Shown here: positions 9,776 through 22,072 of the stretch, piece after piece
Layout of the letters: each line of letters starts with the position of its first letter
Numbering within the stretch: position 1 is the stretch's first letter
Assembly: GCA_038496445.1 (NCBI GenBank)
Contig: JALMLS010000448.1
Location: 1 to 64,000 of the forward strand
Reading direction: 5' to 3'
Length of the DNA stretch: 64,000 nucleotides
Origin: Trichosphaerium sp. ATCC 40318
Lineage: Eukaryota; Discosea; Flabellinia; Trichosidae
Notes under the pieces: generated by a model
What the model was told of the DNA's origin: nothing
Database searches by the model: none
Seen by the model: the letters and a program-made list of their open reading frames with translations, nothing else
Position numbers and translations under genes: made by a program

Positions 9776-12589
9776 CTAATACAGTGGAATCCACATCATA
9801 TAACTGAATACAGTAGCTACAACAGAAGCAAGTATAAGATGAAGTACAGAAAATAAAGCCCAAACAGGGAAGCCACCAAGAACTAGAGGATCACTGTCAC
9901 CGCTCACTCTGTACACAGGAACCAACATAATACATAGGAATGGTACTAAAAATATATACCATATCCAGCTAGGCGTTCCATTGTGCAAGTTCTTATCGAT
10001 TACAGGTTGTACAGTAAACATCGACTTATGGGGAGCGACAATATTGTCAATAAGATCCTGTAGAAAGAAGGTAAATTAAAGGAAATGATTTGTTAAAATT
10101 GGGAAAAAGAAAACAAAGAGCAAAGTTTACCGTGTCTTCCGCAGGTTCCTCTTGTTCTTCATCAGAATCTTTTGCTGTTTTCATCATTTCGGTAATAAGT
10201 ACGTTATCTGCTGTCTTTGTGAGGTCGTTCTAGCATAGATAAGCAAGATATCACGCAAAGAAAAATCAAAGGCATACCTCTTGGTAAATACCATGAAGCT
10301 CTGCATGACTTTCTTTTCCCTTTACTATACGAATAACAAGCTTGCCGATAACAATTACTACACAATTCGCTACAAGTGCAAATAATCCAGCATCAAGACC
10401 ATACGGTTGCGGGTTATTAGAGAATTGAACACCAGCAAAAACTACAAGAGCTACAACAATACCACTAAGCATTACTGTCCAATGCAATACTAAGAATAAA
10501 ATAAGAATTAAAATGTCAAACACAAACACAAAACCCTGCCTAATGTGTACCTACTGTCGGGAACATACAACCAAGGAGTAGTGCTGGGAAGGCGAATAAA
10601 ATTAAACCACGTCCGAGTACAAATATTTCTGTCAGGTTCAAAGGATACACAGTTGAAGCCAAAACAGCAGTTGCTAAGATAACAATACTGAACGCTTTGC
10701 CATAAATCAATTGACGTTTTTGTGACGTGTTACGTGAGAAGTACTATAAGTTTTTGGAATTACTAAGAGTTGTTGTAGTGAGTGGATTAAGGTACGTGCC
10801 TGGATGAAGTCAATGACAAACACGGATGAGATTGAAAGAATGTGTGCATCTATTGTTGACATCAAGGCAGCAACAATTCCCGATATAAGAATGGCAACTA
10901 ACCAATAATACCATCCTCCAGACTCTACTAAATCTCTACATACAAGTGCCAGTACTTGATCAGAGTCTGCATCAGGAAGTTCAAAGGCGTATTTGTAAGC
11001 GCCAATGATGCCTTGTACTCAAAGTAAGCGATTGTTGCTTTATCGAAACTAAAATAAGTGGTTCTTTGTTTTGTTATATTACCAATAAATATTGGACCTA
11101 ATTGTACTACATACGCAATCCTAAAGAAATTAGAAGGCCACCATTTATCAAAGTTCCATCAAACTTTCCAATTAGCAAGTTGTTTTTAATTAAAATTAAG
11201 TACTTGCCATGCACCGCCCCATATCATTGATGCTTGTAGTATCTTTTCAGATTTAGCTGCATATATCCTTACGATTGTTGTTGGAGATACTATAAATTAA
11301 ATAGTTGGTCAGTAGTTACCAAGGAAACATCAAGATCGGGTTAAGTTTTTTCGAAAACCTTGCAAAATAGAAAAGAATTCGTACCTCCTTGCATTGATAT
11401 AATATTAAATGATATCCAAGCCACTAGCCATGTTAAATTGTACGCTATCAAACTTTAATTTAAAAAATCACGTGCCTTTGGTAGCAACATCTGGGACGTT
11501 TGTCAAAGCGTCCTTGTTTATTTGCAAATACTCCATCGCATTTTGCAGTCCACCCATTGGTCCAGCTATCACAATATATAAAAGTACTGATGCAGTTCCA
11601 AGTATTATTCCCTATATAAACGTTATATAATATTCATCATTGGTAAATCTTTGATAGGCACCTGTAAGACATCTGTCCATGCGACACTGCGCATTCCTTT
11701 TTTTGGTTTTACAAAACAATTTACAATTACCAGTAGCGCACCTCCAAGGGTTTGATATATGAGTAAAATGGTACATAGAAAAGCAACTCCGTATAGTGCA
11801 GGTATACCAAGGAAACCTTCAACAAAATCACCCATAGCTCTAGAAATTAAAAACCTTAGTTGATTGTCCTTTTTTTATTTATTTTTTCTGACACATTGTC
11901 TTTTTTCTTACCGTAGATTTCCCATAATGGCTACCAGATGATATATAATAAAACACGACGCAATAACCAAGCGAAATATATTAGATTGATAACTAAACAC
12001 GTGACCTGTCAAAAAAAAGGAAGTATAAAATCGTTTGAGGTACCGAAAGTAGTAAAAAGATGTAGGCGAAACAAAGTTATATTTTCTGGAGTATCTGTAA
12101 ACAACTGGAGCCTAGAAGAAAATCAATTAGTGAACTAGCGTCTTTTCACTATATACAATGAATGTAAGACTTATAGGCCATAGAGAATACCCAACAAGCC
12201 ATCGAAGAGCTGTAAAACCTAAAATCACGTGTCAGACTTAAAAAGGTACATCAAATCGCCAACCAGTTCTAAACGCGTCTCCAGAGACGCCTATAAGCGC
12301 GAAACCTGATACATATGAAGCATAAATAGTCAGAGTTAGTGACAACAACCCTAACTTTCCTCTAGCCGCGTAGTGATCCGCTGAAAAGAAGGGTCATGTT
12401 AGTTTAGAAAAATCAAGCGAAAAAGGAAAACAGTTTTACATTTTAGTTGTTTGTTTGTTATTTTACAGCAAACGCACCTGTGCTGTTCTTAGTTTTAAAA
12501 AAGCGCCCAACTACGCCAATACATAGTAAAGCAGCCAAATAAAACCCTAATACTACGTATACACCAACACCAACATCAAAAATAGCCAT
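9776..12589 (-). CDS. Sodium/solute symporter (SSS/SLC5-type), multi-exon
   Basis: Many short exons on the minus strand, starting at ATG 12589 (MAIFDVGVGVYVVLGFYLAA, membrane segment 1). The next exon gives DHYAARGKLGLLSLTLTIYA, then ASYVSGFALIGVSGDAFRTG, as in the second segment of SSS proteins. Further exons include VYRYSRKYNFVSPTSFYYFR, a loop typical of the family, and TLGGALLVIVN followed by KGMRSVAWTDVLQ, matching the LGG...AVxWTDxxQ signature. Later exons add several membrane spans, a cytosolic acidic linker (ITEMMKTAKDSDEEQEEPAED) and a final pair of spans ending IPLY. The family imports proline, urea, pantothenate, sugars or other solutes with Na+; the substrate cannot be named. Not every exon border was resolved. 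Confidence 0.82.
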
Positions 12590-12923
12590 TGTAATGATGT
12601 GCAATGTGAGTACAACGTGCCGACGCCTGAGGACTTAACCGTCACAAGAAAAATACACAGGATACCATTCGATAGAGAAAGCGCATTGCTAGATAGCCAT
12701 GTGAAGATGTTAAAGAATCTTAGATGCGACATTTTCATTACAAAAATCCCAAAATTGTCAAGTCGTGTTTCAGTCTAATTGGAATCGATTAAACAGATAA
12801 ACGCACGCTTGAGGCTATACCAAAACCAGGTACGACGCGGATTAACGCTTTTCAGCAACGCCAAACATTATTACGGCTGGCACTCTCGCTACATGCTTAC
12901 AAGTGCCTAGGGTAGCGCTAGTA
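12590..12923. promoter_or_regulatory. Bidirectional promoter region, symporter / PPR gene
   Basis: 334 bases separate the start codons of two divergently oriented genes, so both promoters must lie here or overlap the first exons. It contains no open coding region. I cannot point to a specific TATA or activator site. Confidence 0.5.
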
Positions 12924-14953
12924 ATGTTTAGCGCGTTTTATGCTCGTAACTCAATAGTTGTACTACGTAATATGCCTCGCGCGCGCGCTCGACTGTATAC
13001 AAAGCAAGCACGAACTGATAAGAAAAAAGGTTATTCAAGGTACGTGTTAGCGATGATAATAGTCTAAAAGATCTAAAAACGCTAAAATCGCACGCAATAG
13101 TGTTTTTAGCCTTTGATTGGTAAAAAATAATACTAATTTACACTTAGAGTTGGCTCTACAGGCACCCACGCGAAATTATACCACTCTGCAGGTACAACGC
13201 ATTTTTTAAGACAAGATAATGTGAAACGCCGTTTAAAATGCGCTTTTTCTATTTTGAAAACGCTACGACGCCCGCAACACGTAATTTAAACTCATGCGCA
13301 CAGTATCAGCAACAAATTCTGAAAAAAAATAACGCTCAAAAGTGAAATCTCCAAAAAAAAAAAAGTTTTCGTGCTAATTTTCTTCGTCTTGTAGGGTTTT
13401 TTCGTTCGAAATATATTAAAGAGAAGCAAATGAATATAGAGAAAAATAGACCAGACCGTATGAGAAAGTTATACTCATGGGCTATACCACGTATAGCTGA
13501 TTTTGAGCTTGCGAAACAAGAACTTGATTTTTTAAAGAAGAACAACATGGAGCCAAACCATTACACCTATTCTGCTGCTATATCAACAGCAACAAGTGTT
13601 AGAGAGGCTACAGATCTTTTAACTGAGATGAAGGAAGCCGGTATTAAGCCAAACATACATACACTTCATGCTCTTCTTACAGCTTGCCGTAAAACAACAA
13701 GCATTGATGAAGTCATGAAGTTCTTTTCCGAGATTAAACAAAGACCCGAAGAGTTCACACCTGATGTTGATACTTACTTTATTATTGTATCTTGTCTCAT
13801 AGATAACGATATGCTTGATAGAGTTGAGGACGTACTCAAAGAAATGGAGGAATCTAGTATTGATTATAACGATGATATTCTTATTCTTGTTATTCGTCAG
13901 TTTTCTACTGAAGGTAATATTGAACGTTGTGAGTATTATTTTAAAAAGATTGGTGTACCTACAAGACGTCTTTATAATGTATTACTTAACTCTTATGTTG
14001 ATAATAGAGAGTACGATAAAGCGAGTGAGATATTCAATGATATGAAACTTAATGTTGGTGTTGATATAGTTGCTTATAATACTATGCTTAAGACATTTCG
14101 TCATCAAAATGATCTTGCTGGTGCTATAGCTCTTTTAACAGAAATGAAGATTGTCAAGGTTAGCCCAAATACAGCGTTCTATGAAGTTATAAATAGAATG
14201 TATTTGGAGAATGGTAAATGGCTTCAAGCATCAAGACTTACTCATTCACTTGAAGAATCTGGAAAATCAAAACCTTCTTGTGCTATGTTTACAGATCTTA
14301 TTGAGTTCTTGAATATATCAAATATATCTATTACAAAGGACGATGAAGGTCTAAAGCAGCAGATCGATACTCCTTTATCAAAGTGGTGGAAGGCTAAATC
14401 TGAATCTGTCAATATGGTTAAGCTTATTATTCAACAAGTTAAGCATCTTAACTTAAAATGTAATGTTCGTTTTTATAATATGTCTCTTTTAACATATGGA
14501 AGACTTGGAGACTTGGATTCTTCTATTGAGATGCTACAATATATGCAAAAAAACAGTCTTGTTTCTTTGGTTACTATGAATAGTATGATTGAAGTATTTG
14601 GTATTCATGGTAGGATTGATAAGGCTCTAGAGATATATCAATCTCTTTTAAATGGATCGGAGGTTTCAGGGAAATCTGTTAAGCCTAATGTGAATACATT
14701 CAAAGCTGTTTTATTAGTTTTAAGAGAAGCTGAAAGATGGAATTCTATGATGATTGTATCTTGGGATATGGAAGGTTATAAGAAAGTTAAGGCTTCTCCT
14801 CTTGTTGAAAGACTTATTGATTATGCAAGAGAAATGTTAGGATGGAATAAGGAGCAAGAAGAAACAGCTAAAATAGATTACGAGACACAAACAAAAAAAA
14901 AAATTGAAGAAAATGGTGATGTAGTTCATACAAAACTTAGTGTAGAAGACTAA
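12924..14953 (+). CDS. Mitochondrial pentatricopeptide repeat (PPR) protein
   Basis: Exon 1 (12924-13039) encodes an Arg-rich, acid-free leader starting MFSAFYARNSIVVLRN, a typical mitochondrial presequence. Exon 2 is 13148-13191 and exon 3 is 13395-14953; both joins keep the frame. The body has successive 35-residue PPR units, for example NHYTYSAAISTATSVREATD and PNIHTLHALLTACRKTTSID, each with the paired-helix pattern and the TELLTEMKEAGIKPN-type turn. It ends with a charged tail. PPR proteins bind organelle RNA in a sequence-dependent way for processing, stability or translation; the target is unknown. The second intron (203 nt) is longer than most here and might hide a small exon. Confidence 0.88.
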
Positions 14954-15364
14954 TTGATTGGATAACAAATTAATAAATTTCATTTCGACAGAGTTCTTAC
15001 ACTTCTAGTTGTTGCCACCATACTTGACACTAGCGTTTCATAGGTATGTGACACGTGGGTTAACATTACAGACAGCGAAGCGCAACACGAGCCTAAAGCT
15101 TGTAAGCTAAATTCAGATTGTGGGAGGTGCCTTATGTAGTGATTCGTCTTACTTTGGAGTTGACTAAACGCACGGATAGTTCGACTTCTGCCATTTTTTT
15201 ACAATTTTGTAAATTGTCAATTAAGTCACCTGTTGTAGTATCACGCACATGTGCTACATCAACAACCACTGTCGTGGTTATATCGGGGCGTATACTCATG
15301 TTTGAAGCACTACATTTGTATTTTCAAGTACAACGCGCTAAAGCGCTCCAAGAAGTGACTAAAA
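14954..15364. other. Intergenic region, possible 5' exon of next gene
   Basis: About 410 bases after the PPR stop. It contains open stretches (for example 15118-15393 in another frame) that could include an unresolved leader exon of the following gene, but no join was convincing. CACGTG occurs near 15052. Confidence 0.4.
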
Positions 15365-17873
15365 ATGAATTCATACGCCTTGGGGCTTTATAGACACGAA
15401 ATAAACGCATTTAGTAAAACACTAAACGTAAAGCACTTAAACCAGTGGTACGACGTTACTCCTGGCGAAATACGCGCAATATCGAGAGGTGGAACATCGT
15501 ACGCCTATTTTCGCTCAAGAATACCATTTTAACTGATTTTTTGAAAGAAAGCTGCTTCTTCACGATATTCCGCGTTTTCTTGCTTCTGCTTATCCTAAAT
15601 TTGATTGGGACAGCACACGATTCAAGTACGTTACCTCTGAAAAAATTTGTAAGTACTTGTTCTGTAACACGTGACACAAAAAGGAAAAAACAGAGCAAAC
15701 CGAATTTTTGGACAAAAAGAAAAAATAGAGCCGACTTTGTTCAGAATGAGGGAGAACGACTTGATGTTAAAACATTAGATGATTGGTACTATTGGTCCCT
15801 TGACGACTTTAAATATAAGAATATGCTGTAAGTGAAACTGAAGGAGTACGTCGGGCTTCTCTAACTTTTTTTCAGAGCTCACTACAATAACTCTCTGGCG
15901 TTATGTCTTGAAGACCTCTTTCCTTCCTTTGATTGGATTCCTTGGAACTTTAAGTAAGGCTTCAATCTCCCCTTTGGGATGGTATAGTTGTAATCCATTA
16001 ATGGCGTTTATTAGGAAAACTAGAAACTCGTTCTGGTTGAAGAAAGAAAACCAGAAAAATAAAGTAAACTCAATAGGAGAACTATTAAATATTAAGACAT
16101 TAGATGGATGGTATACTATCAGTATAGAGGTAGCAAACCGGTATAGTATTGGAAGTATTGTGTATGTGAATTAGCTTTTCGTGAATAATTCTGTATACAT
16201 GCTAAACACTTCACTAGTAAGCACTATAATGGTTCTCTTGCATTATGTTTAGAAACTTTGTTTCCAAATTTTGAATGGCATCCATGGCGGTTCAAGTACA
16301 GTTTCCTTCATCCTCATTAATTAGTATTAATTACACCTAGTTCGGTGACTCAATATGAAAACTTATGGAACGATTTGATAGCACAAAAAGAAGTTCTAGA
16401 TACTTTCGCTGAGAACAATAATATGAAAACATTAGACGAGTGGTATAAACAAAGTTTCCAAGAAAGCAAGGTTGTGAATGCTATTATAAAAAGGTACCCA
16501 TAATGCTGAATGTACTGTTCTAAACAACAATAGATATGGTTCAGTATACAGTACAGTAAAAGTAATATATCCCAACTTTGCTTGGCGTGACGTAAAGTTC
16601 GAACAATGGAAGAGGTACATGCTTTTTTCTGATTATTTTCTTGACTACTTTTTACTTTCTCGTTAGTAAAGCACCTTGGATGCTATGGGTAGATGAAGAT
16701 AAACAAAGAAAATTAATGAACAACATTGCTAAGGAACTTGGTATCAAGTCATTAGATGATTGGTATAAAGTTGAAAAAGCCACTTTGCATCGACTTAAAG
16801 CTCGTTCAATTCTGTACTGTCAAATAATCTCACCCTTCTTTACACTTATAGTATTAATCAAGGAATATTCATGGATCACTTGTGAGCTGTTTAATGACTC
16901 TATACCCAAATTACAAATGGTCACAATGGAACTTTAAAAAAACAGGATTTTGGGAAAAGGAAAAAAATCGGAAACTTTTCCTAATGGCAGTCAAGGAAGA
17001 GTTTAAAATACAAGATCCTAACATGTGGTATGTGGTTTTATAGTATTGATATGTAGAGATAACAATAATATTAACAACAATTTTAGGTATCGCGTATCGT
17101 ACCAACGTCTTAAAAATTTTGGTGGCAATGGAATTAAGCAATATTGGCCACATGCGTTAAAAACCATCGAACCTAACTTTTCTTGGTCATGGAATAAGTT
17201 TAAAGTTACAATGAAGCAATCTAAGCAAATGTACGCTTATCCATCCCATCTATACAGTCAGTTGATTGAGGTCCTCAAATAGTTTTTTAAACCTTTAAAA
17301 AAAAGCAATGAGAAAATACGCCAGTTCGTTTGTGGCGAAAACGTGTGTTGCAATGACGTGACCAAAGGTCTTGACGTGTAATTGATTTCAATTGTTAGGC
17401 TTATGGCTCAAAGAGTTCGTGAAATATGGCCTTATGTAGATGTTATAGAGGAAGCTAATATTACATCACGTGATTTTGGTGGAGCCGGTTTAGTTGTTGA
17501 TGTATATGTTCCAAGTGTTAGTATCGCTTTTGAGTACCAAGGTGAACAACACTACGATGATGTTTTTGTTTGGCATTCTACACACAAGCAGAAAATACTT
17601 GACTCTGAGAAAAAGCAGCAATGCAATGCCATAGGTGCGTTCCTATAATTTGTTTTCAGTTTGTTAAAACAGTTGTTTGTAGGCATTTGCTTGATTCCTA
17701 TACCTTATTGGTGGGCTGGTGATGTTTCTTCCCTGATCGCTACCATACATCACTATAAACCTGATATTAAGCTGAGTGTACCCAGAGGAGTTGTTGCATT
17801 GCTAGAAAGTGAGAATTCAACATCAACTGAAGAAGATGAATGTGTAAACATCATGAACCCTCGTCACTTGTAA
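15365..17873 (+). CDS. Tandem DWY-repeat protein with C-terminal PD-(D/E)XK-like nuclease domain
   Basis: About a dozen short exons join in frame. The protein has six units of roughly 60-70 residues: a helix, then L-x-I/V-K-x-L-D-x-W-Y, a variable part, then a hydrophobic run and F/Y-P-x-F-x-W-x-x-W-x-F-K. Examples are LDVKTLDDWYYWSLDDFKYK, ELGIKSLDDWYKVEKATLHR and LFPSFDWIPWNFK. A join from CA to GCTTATGG (intron about 17259-17398) leads to MAQRVREIWPYVDVIEEA, then VVDVYVPSVSIAFEYQGEQH, HKQKILDSEKKQQC and ICLIPIPYWW. The D, ExQ and DxxK spacing resembles PD-(D/E)XK restriction-like nucleases. I know similar uncharacterised proteins from fungi and amoebae, but no function. The start at 15365 is the first in-frame ATG; an upstream exon is possible. 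Confidence 0.8.
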
Positions 17874-18205
17874 ATAAATAAGAAGTAAAAAGCCTTTTAA
17901 TAGTAGGAACTTAGTGTCACAACTTGTAATTTACATTGTAATTTTGTATTACCAGTTTATGCTTGTCTGTTTCGTAAAATAAAAAAAATTGAGTTTTTAC
18001 TACTGTAGTTTACATTTATACACCCCTGACACTGCAATAACTAAACCTACAATTTGGTCTCATAAGTGCAAACATAGCTAGTGTTCTTGCGTGTATTGGT
18101 AGTACTGGAGAAGCGCCAGTGTATAAATACTTTAACCGCCTCAGGTGTGTAAGGCTAAAAAGTTTGAATAAGTGCAAACCAAAAAAAAAAAAAAACAACA
18201 TCAAT
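17874..18205. other. Gap between convergent genes
   Basis: About 330 bases between stop codons of two convergent genes. A run of 15 A lies at about 18181-18195. No gene seen. Confidence 0.5.
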
Positions 18206-20302
18206 TCAGTTGCCGTACCACATTAACTGTGCGTCTGTTATTGGAAATGATACATAAAGTTTTCTTAAACACTTGAGAGTAAATGCTATAGATGATATAA
18301 AATGACTTGGAACTTGAGCATGACGCATAGCAGTACCCTACATAAAACAGTTCTTAGTTGAATAAAAGCCAAGTTGGAAAAAAATAAGAAAATTTTTTTT
18401 ATGGACTTTGTTGGTTGCCTTCGTTGTAATAGTTTGAATGGTTTTTGTTTTGGTGTAGGCACCACACTGCGTTTTTAACAAAACACAATGAAAACAATTT
18501 TACCTTCAATACAAGTGTGCGTAGGTTTGTTAAAGATAAAACAGCTGTGAATGTTGACTCATCTGGGCGAGTAGCAAGGTTTGTTGTGAATCTAATTTAA
18601 AAAAGTTAGTACATGTATATTTATATGTTATTTGCAATAACAGTTGTGTCGTACACTTCAAGGAATGTCAAGTTTGTCAGTAGGTGTAGGTTAATGTAAA
18701 CGCTGAATCTATTTTTGTGGTTGATCAAATGCAGCTTTTGTAGTCTAGTCCACTGAGCAAAATTGGCCAAATCAGGTGAACCATAATTAGGTCGTTTACT
18801 CCATATCCCCATACTCTAAAATGAAAAATCAGACCTTTCCAAATAAGCCATTTGAAGAAACAAAAGAAATCAAAAAAGAAAATAAACACCCTCACTCAAG
18901 TGCCAGCAAGTGCGGTACGTTATATAAGATACTAAACAAAAAACACGTTTTTTGCACGTGATAATGATAGAGTAATAACACATGAAAATATCTATCTAAG
19001 TGAACAACAAGTTTTTTTGTTTTTTTGATTGACTTTTTTTTGCTCACTAGCTTCTCCTGACAACACGAATCATGACAGGTTCACAAGAAAATAAACGTAT
19101 GCATAAATATATAAAAGAAGGTACGTACCCTTGTATCGGATAAATGAGAAATACAACGAAAAGGAAGATTAACAGGAATACAAACTTCCTTTGCTGTTCT
19201 AGAAATCCTTAAAATCTTATCATGAAGTATCCAAAGATTCCTCAAATTAGGTAACACAGTAAAATCAACTTGTTCAGTATGAAGCGGTGTGCGTAAAGAC
19301 AACACACGTAGTGTTTGTAGTGATGTGAGTTCGTTAATATAGGGTTTATACGATAGAGTATCGGTGACATCAAAACTAAAATTTAAGAGCTTTGGGAGCG
19401 TGAATCCGGTCATATCTATAGTTCCTTGACTGTTTCTAACTGATAGTTTCGTCATACGTGTTAATGTGTTTAGTTGAGATAACTGAACTCGATGTGTTAG
19501 ATCCAAGTGAAGATTAGTAAGTTGAGTCATATCAGCGAACATTGATATATCCATCTTTGTCCATTCTAAGCTCAATGTACAAATCATACGAGTTGATGTA
19601 ATCCGAGAAAGAAGAGGATCAACGAAAGGACCCTATTTTCGTTTTAAGCACGTTTATCACGTGATAGTATAAAAAACTGGATTTCTTATTTGTAAAAGAC
19701 GTTATTCGAAGTAATAATAGTTACACATACCTCTGCTGTGATAAGTCGAAGGTACGGGAAAAAAGATAACTTTTTTTGGAAGTCTTCTATTGCTTCTGGA
19801 GATAGCACCCTTTCTGGGCATTTGCTCGCCCGAAGAGCTCGTACTTGTGTTTGTATACTTGTTGGTGGTAGTGGCTGCCATTTTACACCATCGTGGTTCG
19901 ATACATGGTAAGCTATCAGGCAAGAAAGTCAGTGACAACAAAAAAACCAAAAAACCACTTCATTTTTTTCTTCGCAACGCACTGTGTATTACTCTACTAC
20001 ACATTCTCTTCCATCTCCTACTAATGTATCTGGAGTTATACCAGCTTTTAGTTGGCTTTGGACCGTTCCCACCAGTAACGGATCTAATTATTATCAAAAC
20101 GCGCTTATAGTTATGTATTATGATTGAATACGCGTGTAGTAGTATGTACAATGTTAACGTACGTTAAAATTAACATAACAACTTCGTCTGGTAGATTGCT
20201 AAATGGACTAGGTACAGCACACTTAATACTTTGCTCAGACACTTTTTTACGTTTTGCTGCTGGCTGAGGAGGCGTAAATTGTGTTGTATTTTGTTCAGTC
20301 AT
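18206..20302 (-). CDS. F-box / leucine-rich repeat protein
   Basis: Starts at ATG 20302. The first exon has a low-complexity, basic N-terminus (PAAKRKK, a possible nuclear signal) and then an F-box: FSNLPDEVVMLILTYVN. Later exons read PERVLSPEAIEDFQKKLSFF, then leucine-rich segments such as DMTQLTNLHLDLTHRVQLSQ, LPNLRNLWILHD and WTRLQKLHLINH, and a final exon with LKCLRKLYVSFPITDAQL and TGA at 18206. F-box proteins bind Skp1 and present substrates to an SCF ubiquitin ligase; LRRs usually choose the substrate. Exon borders between 18350 and 19080 are only approximate. Confidence 0.72.
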
Positions 20303-20393
20303 TCTGAATTCTGGTTTTACAGCATGTACAGGGTTTGTAAGACTGAAATTAACGAAAAGACTGAAATCTGTTGACGGCAAATTTGGGCTTTTA
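20303..20393. promoter_or_regulatory. Compact bidirectional promoter, F-box/LRR and tRNase Z
   Basis: Only 91 bases separate the two divergent start codons, so transcription of both genes must start in or very near this segment. No clear TATA box was seen. Confidence 0.55.
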
Positions 20394-21831
20394 ATGCTTT
20401 TATTTAACTCAGCTTTGCGTCAATTACGCACACATAGCATTGTTAGTTCCAGGAACGTTAGAATCAAACGTAATTACTCTGTTTCAAGCACCCGTCCAGC
20501 AAACCTCATCAAAATGAAGTCCCTCACTTTTTTCGGCACATCTAGTGGAAAACCAACATCTACACGCGGAGTCAGTAGCTACGCACTAAATTTAACTCAA
20601 AGAACATGGATCATCGATTGCGGTGATGGTGCGGCTTTTTAATGCATTAATTATTAATAATCCGCTATCAGGAAGTCAAAGGCAAATGATGAAAGCGAAA
20701 ACAAAATTATCGCGTATTTCAACCATTCTGCTTACTCACTTACATGGAGACCATGTTTTTGGTTTACCAGGGTACGTTTTTATCGCCATACATTGACAAC
20801 TGAAAAATAAACGATAAAATCAGTGAACGCTAAACCAAAAACATAGATTACTCGCCACCTTGTCATTAGCAGAAAACCCAACTGGTGAAGTCACCTTGAT
20901 AGGTCCAAAAGGAGTCAAAGAGTTCATAGAGGTCGCAATGCGTATCTCTGAGTCTTACATTACTTATAAACTCAACGTGCGTAAAAAAGAAAAAAATAAG
21001 AAAAATGGTCGAGTTATTTGTTTACACGTGTTTAGATAAAAGAACTTGAAAGTAATGTTGTAAATGATCTCGGTATCATAGATGATATGAAAGTAACAGC
21101 TATCCCGATTTCTCATAGGGTAAGAGAGAAGAAAGTTGGTTTTTATGTTTTAGATTATAACAGTTGTTGATTTTAGGTTGAGTGCTATGGTTATCACATT
21201 AAAGAGCCTCAAAGACCTGGTAAGCTTGACGCTTCAAAAGCAAAGGAACTTGGCGCAAAGGGTAAAGATTTTGGTGTATTGAAAAGCGGAAAGGATGTTA
21301 CATTAAGTGACGGCACAGTTATAAAAGGTTAAGGAATTTTCTATTTAGTTTGAGGTCCTAAGTATCTCTTTCTTAGCTGCCGATGTTGTTGGTGAAGTTC
21401 AAGAAGGTAAATCTGTATTACTTCTAGGTGATACTGCTGATGCAAGCTCAACCCTTGAGCATGCCAGAGGTTGCGATTTGCTCGTTAGAGAAGTGACCTA
21501 TGACAAAACAAAGAAAGAAGAAGCAATTGAAAGAGGTTACAAAGTTTTATCTCTTGTTTTCTTAGTAATTAATCCCTACTAAGGTCACTCCACATCTGCT
21601 ATGACTGGATCATTTGCTAAGGAAATTAAGGCAAAGAAAATGATAATCACACATTTTAGTCCTCGTTATGATACAAAAAGTAAACTTACTATACAATTAT
21701 TTTGATTACTTATACAATATCTAGGCGCTGGAGATCTTAATGTTGAATCTTTGGCAACTGAGACTTCTGATGCTTGTCCTGATACTGTAGTAGAAGTAGC
21801 TAATGATCTACAAACATATACAATCGTTTAA
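20394..21831 (+). CDS. tRNase Z (short ELAC1-type), probable dual targeting
   Basis: Removes the 3' trailer from pre-tRNA. From ATG 20394 the protein starts with an Arg/Ser-rich leader (MLLFNSALRQLRTHSIVSSR), a likely mitochondrial presequence, followed by a second Met at MKSLTFFGTSSGKPT, where the enzyme core begins. The join after DCGDG (intron about 20627-20671) gives SQRQMMKAKTKLSRIS, then the zinc-binding motif THLHGDHVFGLPG. Further exons give HIKEPQRPGKLDA, SVLLLGDTADAS and GHSTSAMTG followed by THFSPRY, all standard for the family. One oddity is LLVREVTYD, where His is usual before Glu. The length fits the short form. Confidence 0.9.
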
Positions 21832-22072
21832 AAAGCAGGTTTTGAAGTTGGTTTTGAACTCAAACAATAAAGATGTTTTTAATTTTAGCTCTCTACATTT
21901 GGTTTATCGTAAGAGAATTGACCTTAAACGTTGACAGTAAGTTTAAGTTGTTGATGGGCAGCTTGTAAGTTATAAGAGTACTTTGGGCACTGTGCCAAAG
22001 ACGTTAGGCTAAGACAATAGAAACTTGTTGACCTTCACCCTAATAAGCTCCTAACACTTCTACTGTAGCAAG

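Noticed and set aside
11409-11630. Plus-strand open frame with hydrophobic residues
   Set aside because: Antisense to symporter exons; the minus strand carries the SSS signatures.
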